Shown here: in pieces, positions 43,261 to 51,896 of the stretch
How positions within the stretch are numbered: position 1 is the stretch's first letter
Layout: the number at the start of each line of letters is the position of its first letter
Assembly: GCF_013823385.1 (NCBI RefSeq)
Contig: NZ_PNMA01000004.1
Coordinates: forward strand, 1-64,000
Direction of reading: 5' to 3'
Source of the DNA: Hyphomonas sp.
GTDB lineage: Bacteria > Pseudomonadota > Alphaproteobacteria > Caulobacterales > Hyphomonadaceae
Length of the DNA stretch: 64,000 nt
The notes under the pieces: generated by a model
Told to the model about the DNA's origin: nothing
The model's database searches: none
Seen by the model: only the letters and a program-made list of their open reading frames with translations
Made by a program: the position numbers and the translations under genes

Positions 43261-44646
43261 ATGAACGATGGATCTGAAACAGACGGTTTACAGCCTTCCC
43301 GGCAGTCGATGACGCGCCGCACGCGGGACTTCGCAGTCCTCGTCCTGACGACCGGAACCGTGATGCTGATCCTGGCGCTGACAGGCTCTCTGGGCCTGAT
43401 CGAGGCGCTGACGGCAATGTTCGTAATCGGGGCCATCGCGGCGGCCTATTATGTCGGTTCTGCTGCCATGCAGGTGCCCGCGCCAGCAAAGCCGCTTGAG
43501 GCGTCGCGGCGCGAGGGGATGGCCATTGCAGACTTTCTGTCGGCCCTGCCGCTTCCGGCCTTTGAAGTCAGCCGGGATGAGCAGCGGATCACGGCTTTCA
43601 ACCAGCCTGCAGCGGTCTTCCTTCGGCTCGGCCAGCGGCGGTCTGCGCCGCCCCGCGCCAGCGCCATCATCCGCGCGCCCGCTTTGCTGGCTGCCATCGA
43701 GACCTGTTTCAATGCGTCGGGGCTCGGCTCAGCGGAAATCGAGATGGAAATCGGCCCGGAGGAACAGTGGCGCGCGCACATTCATCCCCTTCCGGTGAGC
43801 GGAAACCTGATGGTCGTGCTGGAAGACCTTACCCCGGTCAAACGTGCGGCGCGGGCGCGGGCGGATTTCCTGGCCAATGCCAGCCATGAGCTGCGCACGC
43901 CCCTGACCGCCATTTCCGGCTTTATAGAAACCATGCGCGGCCCGGCCCGCGAGGACAAGGATTCCTGGGACCGGTTTCTTGGCATTATGGCGGGAGAAAC
44001 CGAGCGGATGAGCCGGCTGATCGCCGACCTCCTGTCCCTGTCGCGGATCGAGAGCGCCGAGCATGTGCAGCCGACCGCGCGCGAGCATTTCGGCGACATC
44101 GTCATGAACTCTGTCGATGCGTTGCAGCCGCTGGCCAGCGACAAGGGTGTGGCGCTGTTGTTTGACGAGCCTGAGGCTCTGCCGGCAGTCACGGCCAATC
44201 GGGATGAGCTGATCCAGGTAGTCGAGAACCTGGTCTCGAATGCGATCAAATATTCCAAGGGCGGGCATAAGGTGACGATCCGCTGCGGCGTGGCGCCCGA
44301 TGCGTTTGCGGCGCGGACCGAGGCGGCGCACGCTTGGCCGGACAGCGAGCGGATGACCCTGCTGCAGACCTCCAACCGCGTGGCCATCAATGAGCCGACA
44401 GTCTGGATGCGGGTGGAGGATCAGGGGCCGGGCATCGAGCGGGAGCACCTGCCGCGCCTGGGCGAGCGGTTCTACCGCGCCGATCAGAGCCGGGGCGGCA
44501 AGATCACCGGAACGGGGCTTGGCCTGGCCATCGTCAAGCACATCATGGCGCACCATCGCGGCGGGCTGGCGGTGGAGACGGTGATGGGGCAGGGCACGGC
44601 GTTTGGGGTCTGGCTGCCTGCGGCCCGTGAGAACCAGGGCAACTGA
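43261..44646 (+). CDS. PhoR-type sensor histidine kinase
   Basis: A 461-residue kinase: two N-terminal membrane segments (about residues 25-45 and 50-70), a PAS-like domain (FLSALPLPAFEVSRDEQRITAFN region), the DHp helix with phospho-His in FLANASHELRTPLTAISGFIE (about 209), and an ATPase domain with N box (ENLVSNAIKYSKGGHK), G1 (EDQGPGIERE) and G2 (TGTGLGLAIVKHIM). It matches PhoR in layout; phosphate control would fit the PiT transporter further on, but no phoB gene is adjacent. I start at the ATG 43261. The gene ends in a good terminator. Confidence 0.88.
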   Translation: MNDGSETDGLQPSRQSMTRRTRDFAVLVLTTGTVMLILALTGSLGLIEALTAMFVIGAIAAAYYVGSAAMQVPAPAKPLEASRREGMAIADFLSALPLPAFEVSRDEQRITAFNQPAAVFLRLGQRRSAPPRASAIIRAPALLAAIETCFNASGLGSAEIEMEIGPEEQWRAHIHPLPVSGNLMVVLEDLTPVKRAARARADFLANASHELRTPLTAISGFIETMRGPAREDKDSWDRFLGIMAGETERMSRLIADLLSLSRIESAEHVQPTAREHFGDIVMNSVDALQPLASDKGVALLFDEPEALPAVTANRDELIQVVENLVSNAIKYSKGGHKVTIRCGVAPDAFAARTEAAHAWPDSERMTLLQTSNRVAINEPTVWMRVEDQGPGIEREHLPRLGERFYRADQSRGGKITGTGLGLAIVKHIMAHHRGGLAVETVMGQGTAFGVWLPAARENQGN

Positions 44647-44662
44647 TTATCCCTGAACGGTA

Positions 44663-44693
44663 AAGCCCCCGGGGCGGGGGGCACCGGGGGCTT
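44663..44693 (+). terminator. Rho-independent-like hairpin between kinase and gcrA
   Basis: AAGCCCCCGG pairs with CCGGGGGCTT across an 11-base loop and is followed by CCTTCCGTCT. It lies between the converging kinase and gcrA genes and could act for both. Confidence 0.7.
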
Positions 44694-44726
44694 CCTTCCG
44701 TCTGGCGAGATGGAATGCTGGGCTTG

Positions 44727-45275
44727 TCAGCCTGCAATGCGCCGGACGTAGTCGTATTCTTTGCGGCTTTCGCGCTTTCTTGCAGGCTGGAATGCAACGG
44801 CTGCGTGCTCAGTGCAATAGGGTCCGCAGTCTGCTTTGCGTCCGCAGAAGGCAAATTTGGGGTCGGCGGGGTCGCCGATCGGCCATTTGCACATGGAATC
44901 GCGCAGGGTGAGGATGGTGGCCGGCGTACCGTCTGCCATCGGCAGGGGCGGCAGCGGGGCGAGGGCTGTGGTCCGCTCCGGGGCGGCTGGCACATCGGTC
45001 AGGCCAGGGAGCACTTTTGCGGCTGGCGCTGCTGCAGGTGCTGCAGCGGCGGGGGCCGCAGCCTCGACCACGAAACGGGGCTTCGGACGTGCCAGGCGCG
45101 GCGGACGCTTTACCGGGCGCGAGGGGGTCGCGCGGCCAGACAGGCCAAGGCGGTGAACCTTGCCGATCACGGCATTACGGGTCACCCCGCCCAATTGTTT
45201 GGCGATCTGAGAAGCCGAATGGCCTTCGGCCCACAGCTTCTTGAGCACTGTTACCCGTTCATCAGTCCATGACAT
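44727..45275 (-). CDS. gcrA: Cell-cycle regulator GcrA
   Basis: The 182-residue protein has the GcrA N-terminal HTH (MSWTDERVTVLKKLWAEGHS, then ASQIAKQLGGVTRNAVIGKVHRLGLSGR), an Ala/Pro-rich linker and a C-terminal Cys/His segment (DSMCKWPIGDPADPKFAFCG, PYCTEHAAVAF). GcrA binds sigma-70 RNA polymerase and activates promoters carrying methylated GANTC sites in Caulobacter-type cells, linking CcrM methylation to the cell cycle. Its presence is a strong lineage marker. Divergent from an ABC-2 permease gene; the gap holds an inverted repeat and a GATTC site (45448-45452). Confidence 0.95.
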   Translation of the reverse strand: MSWTDERVTVLKKLWAEGHSASQIAKQLGGVTRNAVIGKVHRLGLSGRATPSRPVKRPPRLARPKPRFVVEAAAPAAAAPAAAPAAKVLPGLTDVPAAPERTTALAPLPPLPMADGTPATILTLRDSMCKWPIGDPADPKFAFCGRKADCGPYCTEHAAVAFQPARKRESRKEYDYVRRIAG

Positions 45276-45395
45276 GGCTTGCAGGTCTCCCGCTTTGGGC
45301 GGAGCCCCACACAGAGCCCAAACCCACTAGATGTTGTGACGGCTGGTAAACGCCGCCCCTCTCGACACCTAGATATCGTATCAGGACCGAAATGA

Positions 45396-45444
45396 AACAC
45401 AACATGGGCCCCGCGCTTTCCACAGAGTTTCTATATGTTGTGTT
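45396..45444. promoter_or_regulatory. Inverted repeat in the gcrA/ABC-2 permease divergent region
   Basis: AACACAACAT (45396-45405) and ATGTTGTGTT (45435-45444) are perfectly complementary over 10 bases, separated by 29 bases that include TTTCCACAG. A further ATGTTGTG occurs near 45333. This may be a regulator site for the gcrA promoter, which is cell-cycle controlled in relatives, or an mRNA stem; which cannot be told from sequence. Confidence 0.45.
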
Positions 45445-45524
45445 AAGGATTCCACAGGCAGGCAGGCCGGAAAAGTCGGGGCGCACCCCTCGCGCAACCC
45501 GCGCGCATCGCCTATTTGCCTTGC

Positions 45525-46352
45525 ATGGATACGATTCCCGGCACTTCGCAATCTCGCCTTCGCCAATATGGCGCCTTCAACGGCCTTGGCTTGTGGACAC
45601 TCTACAAAAGGGAGGTCGGCCGCTTCCTGAAAGTCTGGATGCAGACCGTGTTTGCCCCTGTGGTGACCACGCTGCTGTTCATGACGGTGTTCAAGCTGGC
45701 CTTTGGCGATCGCGGGCGGCTGACCGGTGATTTCGAGGGCATGAACTACAATGATTTCCTCGCGCCCGGCCTGATCATGATGGCGATCCTGCAGAACGCC
45801 TTCGCCAATACGAGTTCAAGCCTGCTGCAGGCCAAGTTCAATTCCACCCATGTGGACTTCCTGATGCCGCCGCTGTCTCCGCTGGAGCTGACGATTGCGT
45901 TCCTGGGCGGGGCGGTGACGCGCGGACTGGTGGTGGCGGCGATTTCGGCCATCGCGATCCAGCTGTCGGGCCTTGCCAATCTTTCGGTGGCGCATGTCTG
46001 GCCGATCGTGTGGTTCACCCTCACTTCGGCGATCATTCTCGGGGCACTGGGCGCCTATGGCGGCATCTGGGCGGACAAGTTCGACCATCTGGCCGCCGTG
46101 ACCAATTTCGTGATCGTGCCGCTGACATTCCTGTCGGGCACCTTCTACGACATCAAGGTGATGGTCGAACCCTTCCAGACAATCGCCCATTTCAACCCGA
46201 TCTTCTACATGATCGACGGCTATCGCTATGGCCACCTTGGCGTGGCCAATGGGTCCATCCTGGTGGGCGCGGTCTATACCGGCATCCTGGCGCTGGTCTC
46301 TATGGTCTGGGTCTGGCTGCTGTTCCGCAAGGGCTACAAGCTGAAGGCCTGA
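45525..46352 (+). CDS. ABC-2-type transporter permease without an adjacent ATPase
   Basis: A 275-residue membrane protein of the ABC-2/NodJ-DrrB type with six segments (for instance VWMQTVFAPVVTTLLFMTVFKLAF and FVIVPLTFLSGTFYDIKVM). The family exports polysaccharides, lipids or drugs when joined with an ATPase such as NodI or DrrA, but no ATPase gene lies beside it. The ATG at 45525 starts MDTIPGTSQSRLRQYGAFNG; a TTG nine bases earlier is less likely. It is divergent from gcrA and converges with the MFS gene. Confidence 0.88.
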   Translation: MDTIPGTSQSRLRQYGAFNGLGLWTLYKREVGRFLKVWMQTVFAPVVTTLLFMTVFKLAFGDRGRLTGDFEGMNYNDFLAPGLIMMAILQNAFANTSSSLLQAKFNSTHVDFLMPPLSPLELTIAFLGGAVTRGLVVAAISAIAIQLSGLANLSVAHVWPIVWFTLTSAIILGALGAYGGIWADKFDHLAAVTNFVIVPLTFLSGTFYDIKVMVEPFQTIAHFNPIFYMIDGYRYGHLGVANGSILVGAVYTGILALVSMVWVWLLFRKGYKLKA

Positions 46353-46354
46353 CG

Positions 46355-47641
46355 CTAGAGCGCGGCTCTGGCGGCATCCTTCCGGTAGCTGCGCGTGGCC
46401 ATCAGGAGGCATGCGATGCTGGACGCGTTGAACAACAGGATGATCTCCAGCGACCGGGCGAGTGGCTGCCCGGCGCCTGCGCGGGCAAAATGATCTGACA
46501 GCTCCCCGGCAATCCATGGCCCGCAGCCAATGCCGATCAGCGTCAGGCAGAACAGCATGAAGGCCGACGCAAAGGACCGCATCCTGAGCTTCACCAGCTC
46601 CTGTGAGGCAGTATAGGCGACGCTGGCATAGATGAGGCCGATGAAGCTTGGCACGATATTCCAGACATAGGCCATCTCCACCGTGGGCGCGCGCAGAAAC
46701 ATCCAGGCGAAGGGCAGGGCGATGGCTGCGCAGATGGCAATGATCAGAGGCCGCCAGCGCAAATCTTTCTTGGACAGCGTATCGCAGACCCGCCCGAGCA
46801 CGATGGCGCCGACACTGCCCACCCCGCCGATCAGGACGCCAAGTGGTAGCGAGACCTGGCCAGGGGAAAGGCCATAGGTGCGCTGAAGATGGCTGGAGGT
46901 GAAGACGAGGAAGGCGTTCGCCGAGATGCAGATCAGCAGGCAGCCTGCCATCAGCCACAGATAGGAAGACTGGCTGAAGATGAATTTCAGCGTCTCCCCC
47001 AGCGAGGGCGCCGGGCCATCGTCCTTGCGCTGATCGGCCAGCCCGCGGACCGGCTCGCGGATGCCGAAGCGGACGATCAGGGCAAGGATCAAGCCGGGTA
47101 TGCCCGCCACGAAGAAGGCAACGCGCCAGCCATAGATCTCATTCACATAACCCCCGATCGCAAAGCCGGCCATGATGCCGATGCCTATGCCTGAGGTGTA
47201 GATGCCGAGGGCGGTGGCTCGTTCTTGCGGGGGGTAGAGGTCTGCAATCATCGACGTGGCCGGCGGCGTGCCGCCCGCCTCTCCCACACCGACGCCCATG
47301 CGGGCCAGAAGCAGGTGCCAGTAATTCTGGGCGAGGCCGGAAAGCGCCGTCATGGCAGACCAGAGGCCAAGCGCAATGGCGATGATGTTACGCCGGTTGC
47401 CCCTGTCCGCCCACATCGCCACGGGAATGCCGAGCGTTGCATAGAAGGCGGCAAAGGCGAGGCCGGAGAGCATCCCAAGCTGGCTGTCGCGCAGGCCAAG
47501 CTCTGTCTTGATCGGCTCCAGCAGGATCACGAGGATCTGCCGGTCCACATGGTTGAAGGTATAAGTCAGTGTCAGGACGGCAAGGATCCAGGCGCGGCCG
47601 GAAATTTTTGGTGCGGCTTGCGGCGGGGCGGGGCTGGTCAT
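46355..47641 (-). CDS. MFS transporter of the spinster-like type
   Basis: A 428-residue protein with twelve membrane segments. The N-terminal part (LTYTFNHVDRQILVILLEPIKTELGLRD) and RMGVGVGEAGGTPPATSMIADLYPP are hallmark sequences of the spinster-like MFS group, often lipid or aromatic-compound transporters. The start overlaps the stop of the alpha/beta-hydrolase gene by four bases (ATGA), so they share a transcript. The operon sits under a palindrome that also occurs upstream of a TonB receptor, which suggests this transporter moves the imported ligand or its product across the inner membrane. Confidence 0.9.
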   Translation of the reverse strand: MTSPAPPQAAPKISGRAWILAVLTLTYTFNHVDRQILVILLEPIKTELGLRDSQLGMLSGLAFAAFYATLGIPVAMWADRGNRRNIIAIALGLWSAMTALSGLAQNYWHLLLARMGVGVGEAGGTPPATSMIADLYPPQERATALGIYTSGIGIGIMAGFAIGGYVNEIYGWRVAFFVAGIPGLILALIVRFGIREPVRGLADQRKDDGPAPSLGETLKFIFSQSSYLWLMAGCLLICISANAFLVFTSSHLQRTYGLSPGQVSLPLGVLIGGVGSVGAIVLGRVCDTLSKKDLRWRPLIIAICAAIALPFAWMFLRAPTVEMAYVWNIVPSFIGLIYASVAYTASQELVKLRMRSFASAFMLFCLTLIGIGCGPWIAGELSDHFARAGAGQPLARSLEIILLFNASSIACLLMATRSYRKDAARAAL

Positions 47642-48513
47642 GCCACGGTCTCCAGACGGCTGAGGAAGGCAGTGATGGCGGAAACGGCCTGGGGTTCATC
47701 CAGGATCGGCGCGTGGCCCACCCTCGGCACGGTGGCAAGGGTGGCATCGGGGTGCCGCTTTGCCATTTTCTCCGCAGTTTCGGCCGAGAGAATATCGGAA
47801 ATCTCTCCACGGACGATCAGCAGCGGCGCCTTTTTCGAGGCACCGAACAGGCGCCACATCACAAAATTAGTGAATGCGCCGGGCTTTACCTTTCCCAGCG
47901 AGCGGGCAATGCCCGGATCATAGGCGAGGATGACTTCGCCATTGGGCAGCTCCTTATAGGTCCGCCGGGCAAAATCCATCCAGCGCTCATCGGTCATATC
48001 CGGGAAGGCGGCGCTCTGAAGCGTCTTCACGGCGGCCGCCGCACTCGCCCAATCGGTCACCGGGGCGACCTTGCCGGCATAGGCGGCGATCCGGGCGATG
48101 CCGGCTTTTTCCACTGTGGGGCCGATATCATTCAGCACGATGCCGGCCACGCGCCCCGGCGCGGAGCGCGCCATCAGCAGCGAGATCAGCCCGCCCATGG
48201 ATGTGCCGATCAGGGCGGCGCGCTTTATCCCGAGCGTGTCGAGCAGGGCGAGCATGTCCTTGGCATAGACGGGCGGTTGGTAATTGTTGGTGTTCGGATC
48301 ATAGGCGGACTTTCCGCGCCCGCGCACGTCCACCGCGATATAGCGGTAGTGGCGGGGCAGGGCGGCGATCATCGGCTCGAAATCCTGATGATTGCGCGTC
48401 AGGCCATGAATGCAGAGCACCGTCAGGCGCGCGTCTACCGGGCCGTAGGATCTGGCGTAGAGCGCCAGACCATCCTGCGATGTCCAGGTGATATCGGTGC
48501 CCTCTGGCAGCAT
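47638..48513 (-). CDS. Alpha/beta-hydrolase fold esterase-like enzyme
   Basis: A 291-residue hydrolase. The oxyanion segment is VLCIHGLTRNHQDFEP, the nucleophile elbow is ALIGTSMGGLISL (GTSMG, Ser about residue 100), the Asp lies in the LLIVRGEISDILSAE region and the His in PRVGHAPILDEP. Substrates of such enzymes are esters, lactones or amides; no lid features point to one. It is the first gene of a two-gene operon with the MFS transporter; the palindrome TTTTCAACAGATGTTGAAAA lies 36 bases upstream. A TetR gene is divergent. Confidence 0.9.
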   Translation of the reverse strand: MLPEGTDITWTSQDGLALYARSYGPVDARLTVLCIHGLTRNHQDFEPMIAALPRHYRYIAVDVRGRGKSAYDPNTNNYQPPVYAKDMLALLDTLGIKRAALIGTSMGGLISLLMARSAPGRVAGIVLNDIGPTVEKAGIARIAAYAGKVAPVTDWASAAAAVKTLQSAAFPDMTDERWMDFARRTYKELPNGEVILAYDPGIARSLGKVKPGAFTNFVMWRLFGASKKAPLLIVRGEISDILSAETAEKMAKRHPDATLATVPRVGHAPILDEPQAVSAITAFLSRLETVA

Positions 48514-48548
48514 GCGCCTTGTCTCCCCCTACGGAAGCTGATGTCCCG

Positions 48549-48568
48549 TTTTCAACAGATGTTGAAAA
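48549..48568. promoter_or_regulatory. Putative TetR operator, hydrolase/TetR divergent region
   Basis: TTTTCAACAGATGTTGAAAA is a perfect palindrome (9-base arms, 2-base centre). It lies 36 bases upstream of the hydrolase start and about 100 upstream of the TetR start. The same core occurs at 51914-51932 before the TonB-receptor gene, so it is very likely the binding site of the neighbouring TetR protein. Confidence 0.75.
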
Positions 48569-48670
48569 ATAGACGCAAACCCTGCACAAAGGCAAGCGCA
48601 ATGGGCCACTTTGACAAGCAGGCTGTCTGGTCCATACCCTGAAGGGTAACAAGGCCTGAGGAGGAACACC

Positions 48671-49384
48671 CTGAGCGCGCGAAACAAGACGCTGCCGCCG
48701 AAAGCAGATCGCCGGACCGCCATCCTGGATGCGGCCGAAGCCGAGTTCAGTGCCCATGGATTCGATGGTGTTACCCTGCGGACAATAGCCAAGCGGGCAG
48801 GCGTCGACCTTGCCCTGCCGAACTATTATTTCGGTCCCAAGAAGCAATTGTTCGATGCGGTGTTCATTCGCCGCGCGCAGATCGTGAACCTCTGGCGCGA
48901 AGAAGCGCTGAAGGCCGCCATCGAGGCCGCCAGCCCGCAGCCGCCGACCGTCGAGGCGATCATCCGGGCCTATCTGGAACCGATGCTGACCGGGCCGCAT
49001 CTGGAGGATCAGGGCTGGAAGAATTATTACGCGCTGGTCGCCTATGTGAACAACTCACCCGGCTGGGGCGGCCGGCTGATGGCGGAGCATTTTGATCCGC
49101 TGATCCGCCAGTTTCTGGACGCGCTGCGCCTCTCGCTTCCGGGAATGGACGAGAAAGACCTCTATTGGGGCTATCAGTGTTTCTCTGGCGCGCTGACGCT
49201 GGCGCTCGCCCAGACGGGCCGTATCGACCATCTATCCGGAGGCGTGTGCCGGTCTGACGATCTGGCTGATGCCTGCGAGCATATGGTGTATTTCATCACC
49301 GGAGGATTTGAGGCCGCGCGCCGCGCCGCGCCCGCTGCGCTGACCACCACGAGCCCTAAACGCCGCGCCGCCAGAAAAGCCTGA
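48671..49384 (+). CDS. TetR-family repressor with a predicted CTG start
   Basis: Read from CTG 48671, with AGGAGG eight bases upstream, the product is a 237-residue regulator: an N-terminal TetR HTH (AILDAAEAEFSAHGFDGVTL, RTIAKRAGVDLALPNYYFGP, KKQLFDAVF) and a C-terminal ligand domain. No ATG, GTG or TTG lies in this frame between the stop at 48647 and residue ~60, so a standard start would lose the HTH. It is divergent from a hydrolase-MFS operon and convergent with a TonB-receptor gene, both preceded by the same palindrome; it probably represses both until a ligand binds. C-terminus ends in a basic tail. Confidence 0.85.
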   Translation: MSARNKTLPPKADRRTAILDAAEAEFSAHGFDGVTLRTIAKRAGVDLALPNYYFGPKKQLFDAVFIRRAQIVNLWREEALKAAIEAASPQPPTVEAIIRAYLEPMLTGPHLEDQGWKNYYALVAYVNNSPGWGGRLMAEHFDPLIRQFLDALRLSLPGMDEKDLYWGYQCFSGALTLALAQTGRIDHLSGGVCRSDDLADACEHMVYFITGGFEAARRAAPAALTTTSPKRRAARKA

Positions 49385-49436
49385 GCCGGCCCCCCGCCGC
49401 ACTGCCTGATCCAGTCTGTTCCGTATAAGGAAAAAA

Positions 49437-49460
49437 GGGCGGCACCGTGAGGCGCCGCCC
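49437..49460 (-). terminator. Rho-independent terminator of the TonB-receptor gene
   Basis: GGGCGGC and GCCGCCC form a stem with a 10-base loop. On the minus strand the stem is followed by TTTTTTCC. It may also serve the converging TetR gene. Confidence 0.75.
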
Positions 49461-49467
49461 TGAAGGT

Positions 49468-49531
49468 AGGTCTGGAAGGCTGTGCCTCAGTGTCCCGTGA
49501 GGCACAGCCGGGAGGAAACGCTCCAGACCTA
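49468..49531 (-). repeat. Nested inverted repeats at the 3' end of the TonB-receptor gene
   Basis: An outer pair TAGGTCTGGA (49468-49477) and TCCAGACCTA (49522-49531, the last bases including the stop codon) encloses a perfect 12-base inner stem GGCTGTGCCTCA / TGAGGCACAGCC with an 8-base loop. This is a compact two-level fold in the 3' untranslated RNA, ahead of the T-run terminator. Confidence 0.65.
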
Positions 49532-51865
49532 GAACTCGTAGTCCACACCTATGCTGAAGGTGCGCGGATCGCCGTAATATGCGTTGAGAACGCCTTCCAG
49601 GCCGAGCGTGGGGGCCCCGTTGGCCGGGTTGATGAAGTTGTATCCGGCAACCTTGTAGCGCTCGTCCGTCAGGTTCTTGCCCGTGAAGGTGAAGCCCCAG
49701 CGGCTGTCATCCGGCTTCCAGCGAAGGCCGAGATCGATCAGCGTATAGGCTTCCTGGTCCAGCGGGCTGCGAACTTCAAACTGGCTCGACTTGCTGCGAT
49801 ACGAGGCAAGCGTGTTGAGAGTCAGGCGGCCGGGCTTCTGCAGGATGTGGAAGGGCGTGTCATAGGTCAGGCGGAGGCTGCCCGTCCATTCCGGCGTATT
49901 CTGGAACACGCGCTGGTTCGCCACGTCATTGCCGAAGGCGTCGATGAATTCATTGAATTCAGCGTTGATATAGCCAATCGATACGGCCGAGGTGAACATG
50001 TCGGACTCGTTGAAGATCTCTTCGCCGAGAACGCCCGTGCCTTCAAACTCGATACCCCAAAGGTCTGCCGAGGCGGCGTTGGTGGTCACGCCGGTGAAGG
50101 TGTCGTTGACGCCGTCGCCGTTGGTGTCGATGCCAACCGAGCCGGGGATCTGGACGTTCTGATAGTCCATGAAGAAGCCGGCAAGGCTCGTCTGCAGGCG
50201 GCCCTGGAAGGTGCTGGCTTTCCAGCCGATTTCATAGCTGTCGACCTCTTCGGGCTCAAACTGCATGAAGGCGAAGACTTCTTCCGGAGAGACCGTGCCA
50301 TCCCGGTCGAGATCCGGCGCGGCGGTCGTCTGGCCGCGCGGATCGAAGGAGCCGCCTTTGAAACCCTGCGAGTAGGTCGCATACAGGGTCTGGCTTTCAA
50401 TCGGTTTGTAGGTCAGCGAAACGCGGGGGCTGAAATCGTCGAACTTGGCAGAGCCGTCGAAGTTTGAAGTCGTCGCGATCGGAACGCCAGGCCCACCGAA
50501 GAAGGGCGAGAAGCCGCCAACATAGGTGCGGCGCAGAACGATCGAGGACCGCTTGTCTTCCGTATACCGCCCGCCGAGCGAGATGGCGAACTGATCGGTC
50601 AGATCATAGGTGAAATCGGCAAAGATCGACCAGGTTTCGGTGCTGACTTCACCAAAGGTCTGGGCGTTCAGGCCCGGGAGGCCGAGCAGCGCGCCCGTCG
50701 TGCCGAGAAGCACGTCAAACACCGTGGAGGAGTTGGCATCCAGATAATAGGCGCCGACAATGCCGTTCAGGCGGTCACCGGAATACAGAATCTGGAATTC
50801 GTTCGACAGCTGATCATTGGTGTAGATGCCGGGAACGTCGACGTCTGCGACCGGAAGGGCATCAAAGTCGATGGGGCTGGTACCTTCATCTTCGCGGTAG
50901 GCGAGGATGTTCTTCAGCGTGATATTGTCGTTGACCTGATATTCGGCCACGAGCGATCCACCGTAGACTTCCACCTTCTGCTCCACCACATCCAGACCGG
51001 CGCGGTTGTCGTAGACATTGCCGAGCACAGGGAAGGTGGACGGCGGGAAAAGATCCGGGATCAGACGATGTCCCTGCCGGGCATTGGACTCGTCATTCAT
51101 ATAATCGCCGGAGAGGCGCAGCTGGAAGGCGTCCGTCACATCCCATTCGGCGGAGAGGCGGGCGGAGAGGACGTCTTTGTTGTAGTTATCTTCGCCGGTG
51201 ATGAGGTTTTCGCCGAAGCCGTCGCGGGTGAAGACGCCGATGCCGCCGCCGACGCGGAACGTGTCTGCCAGCGGCACCGAGCCGGACGCCACCACATCCT
51301 TCTGCCCATAGGTGCCGAGCACGCCGCGCGCCTTGAAGGTGGGGTCATTCGAGAGGCCCTTGGTGACATATTTCACCGCGCCGCCGATCGTGTTGCGGCC
51401 ATAGAGCGTGCCCTGCGGCCCGCGAAGAACTTCAATCCGTTCAACGTCATAGACCTCCAGAACCGAGCCCTGCGGACGGTTGAGGTAGACGTCATCGACA
51501 TAGATGCCCACGCCCGCCTCAAAGCCGGACACAGGGTCCTGCTGGCCGACGCCGCGGATGAAGGCGGAGATGGTGTTGTTCGTCCCGCGCGAGACTTCCA
51601 GGGTCACGTTGGGGGAGATCTTGGCGACCTCGTCCATGGTCTGGATGCCGAGATCGGCGAGCAGGTCGCCGCTGAAGGCGGAGACCGAGAGGGGCACGTC
51701 GAGGAGGTTTTCCTCGCGGCGCTGGGCGGTCACGACGATGGCGCCGAAGCGGCGTTCATCGGACGCGGCGGTCTCTTCGGTTTCGGTCTGGGCGTAGGCG
51801 GCGACCGGCGTGAGCGCCGTGGCACACATCGCCAACGCCATGAATCTATTGAACTTTACGGCCAT
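49529..51865 (-). CDS. TonB-dependent outer-membrane receptor
   Basis: A 778-residue receptor. After a signal peptide (MAVKFNRFMALAMCATALTPVAAYAQTE) the N-terminus has a TonB-box-like IVVTAQRREENLLDVPLSVSA, then the plug domain (VYLNRPQGSVLEVYDVERIEVLRGPQGTLYGRNTIGGAVKYVTK in conserved segments around residues 125-165) and a beta barrel ending in the aromatic residue of FSIGVDYEF. It takes up a ligand with TonB-ExbBD energy. Tandem palindromes upstream match the TetR operator; with the adjacent hydrolase-MFS operon it forms a probable uptake-and-hydrolysis system for an unknown compound, possibly an ester or aromatic. Confidence 0.94.
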   Translation of the reverse strand: MAVKFNRFMALAMCATALTPVAAYAQTETEETAASDERRFGAIVVTAQRREENLLDVPLSVSAFSGDLLADLGIQTMDEVAKISPNVTLEVSRGTNNTISAFIRGVGQQDPVSGFEAGVGIYVDDVYLNRPQGSVLEVYDVERIEVLRGPQGTLYGRNTIGGAVKYVTKGLSNDPTFKARGVLGTYGQKDVVASGSVPLADTFRVGGGIGVFTRDGFGENLITGEDNYNKDVLSARLSAEWDVTDAFQLRLSGDYMNDESNARQGHRLIPDLFPPSTFPVLGNVYDNRAGLDVVEQKVEVYGGSLVAEYQVNDNITLKNILAYREDEGTSPIDFDALPVADVDVPGIYTNDQLSNEFQILYSGDRLNGIVGAYYLDANSSTVFDVLLGTTGALLGLPGLNAQTFGEVSTETWSIFADFTYDLTDQFAISLGGRYTEDKRSSIVLRRTYVGGFSPFFGGPGVPIATTSNFDGSAKFDDFSPRVSLTYKPIESQTLYATYSQGFKGGSFDPRGQTTAAPDLDRDGTVSPEEVFAFMQFEPEEVDSYEIGWKASTFQGRLQTSLAGFFMDYQNVQIPGSVGIDTNGDGVNDTFTGVTTNAASADLWGIEFEGTGVLGEEIFNESDMFTSAVSIGYINAEFNEFIDAFGNDVANQRVFQNTPEWTGSLRLTYDTPFHILQKPGRLTLNTLASYRSKSSQFEVRSPLDQEAYTLIDLGLRWKPDDSRWGFTFTGKNLTDERYKVAGYNFINPANGAPTLGLEGVLNAYYGDPRTFSIGVDYEF

Positions 51866-51896
51866 ATTGTCCTCCCGTATGCCCGTTATTGAGCTT

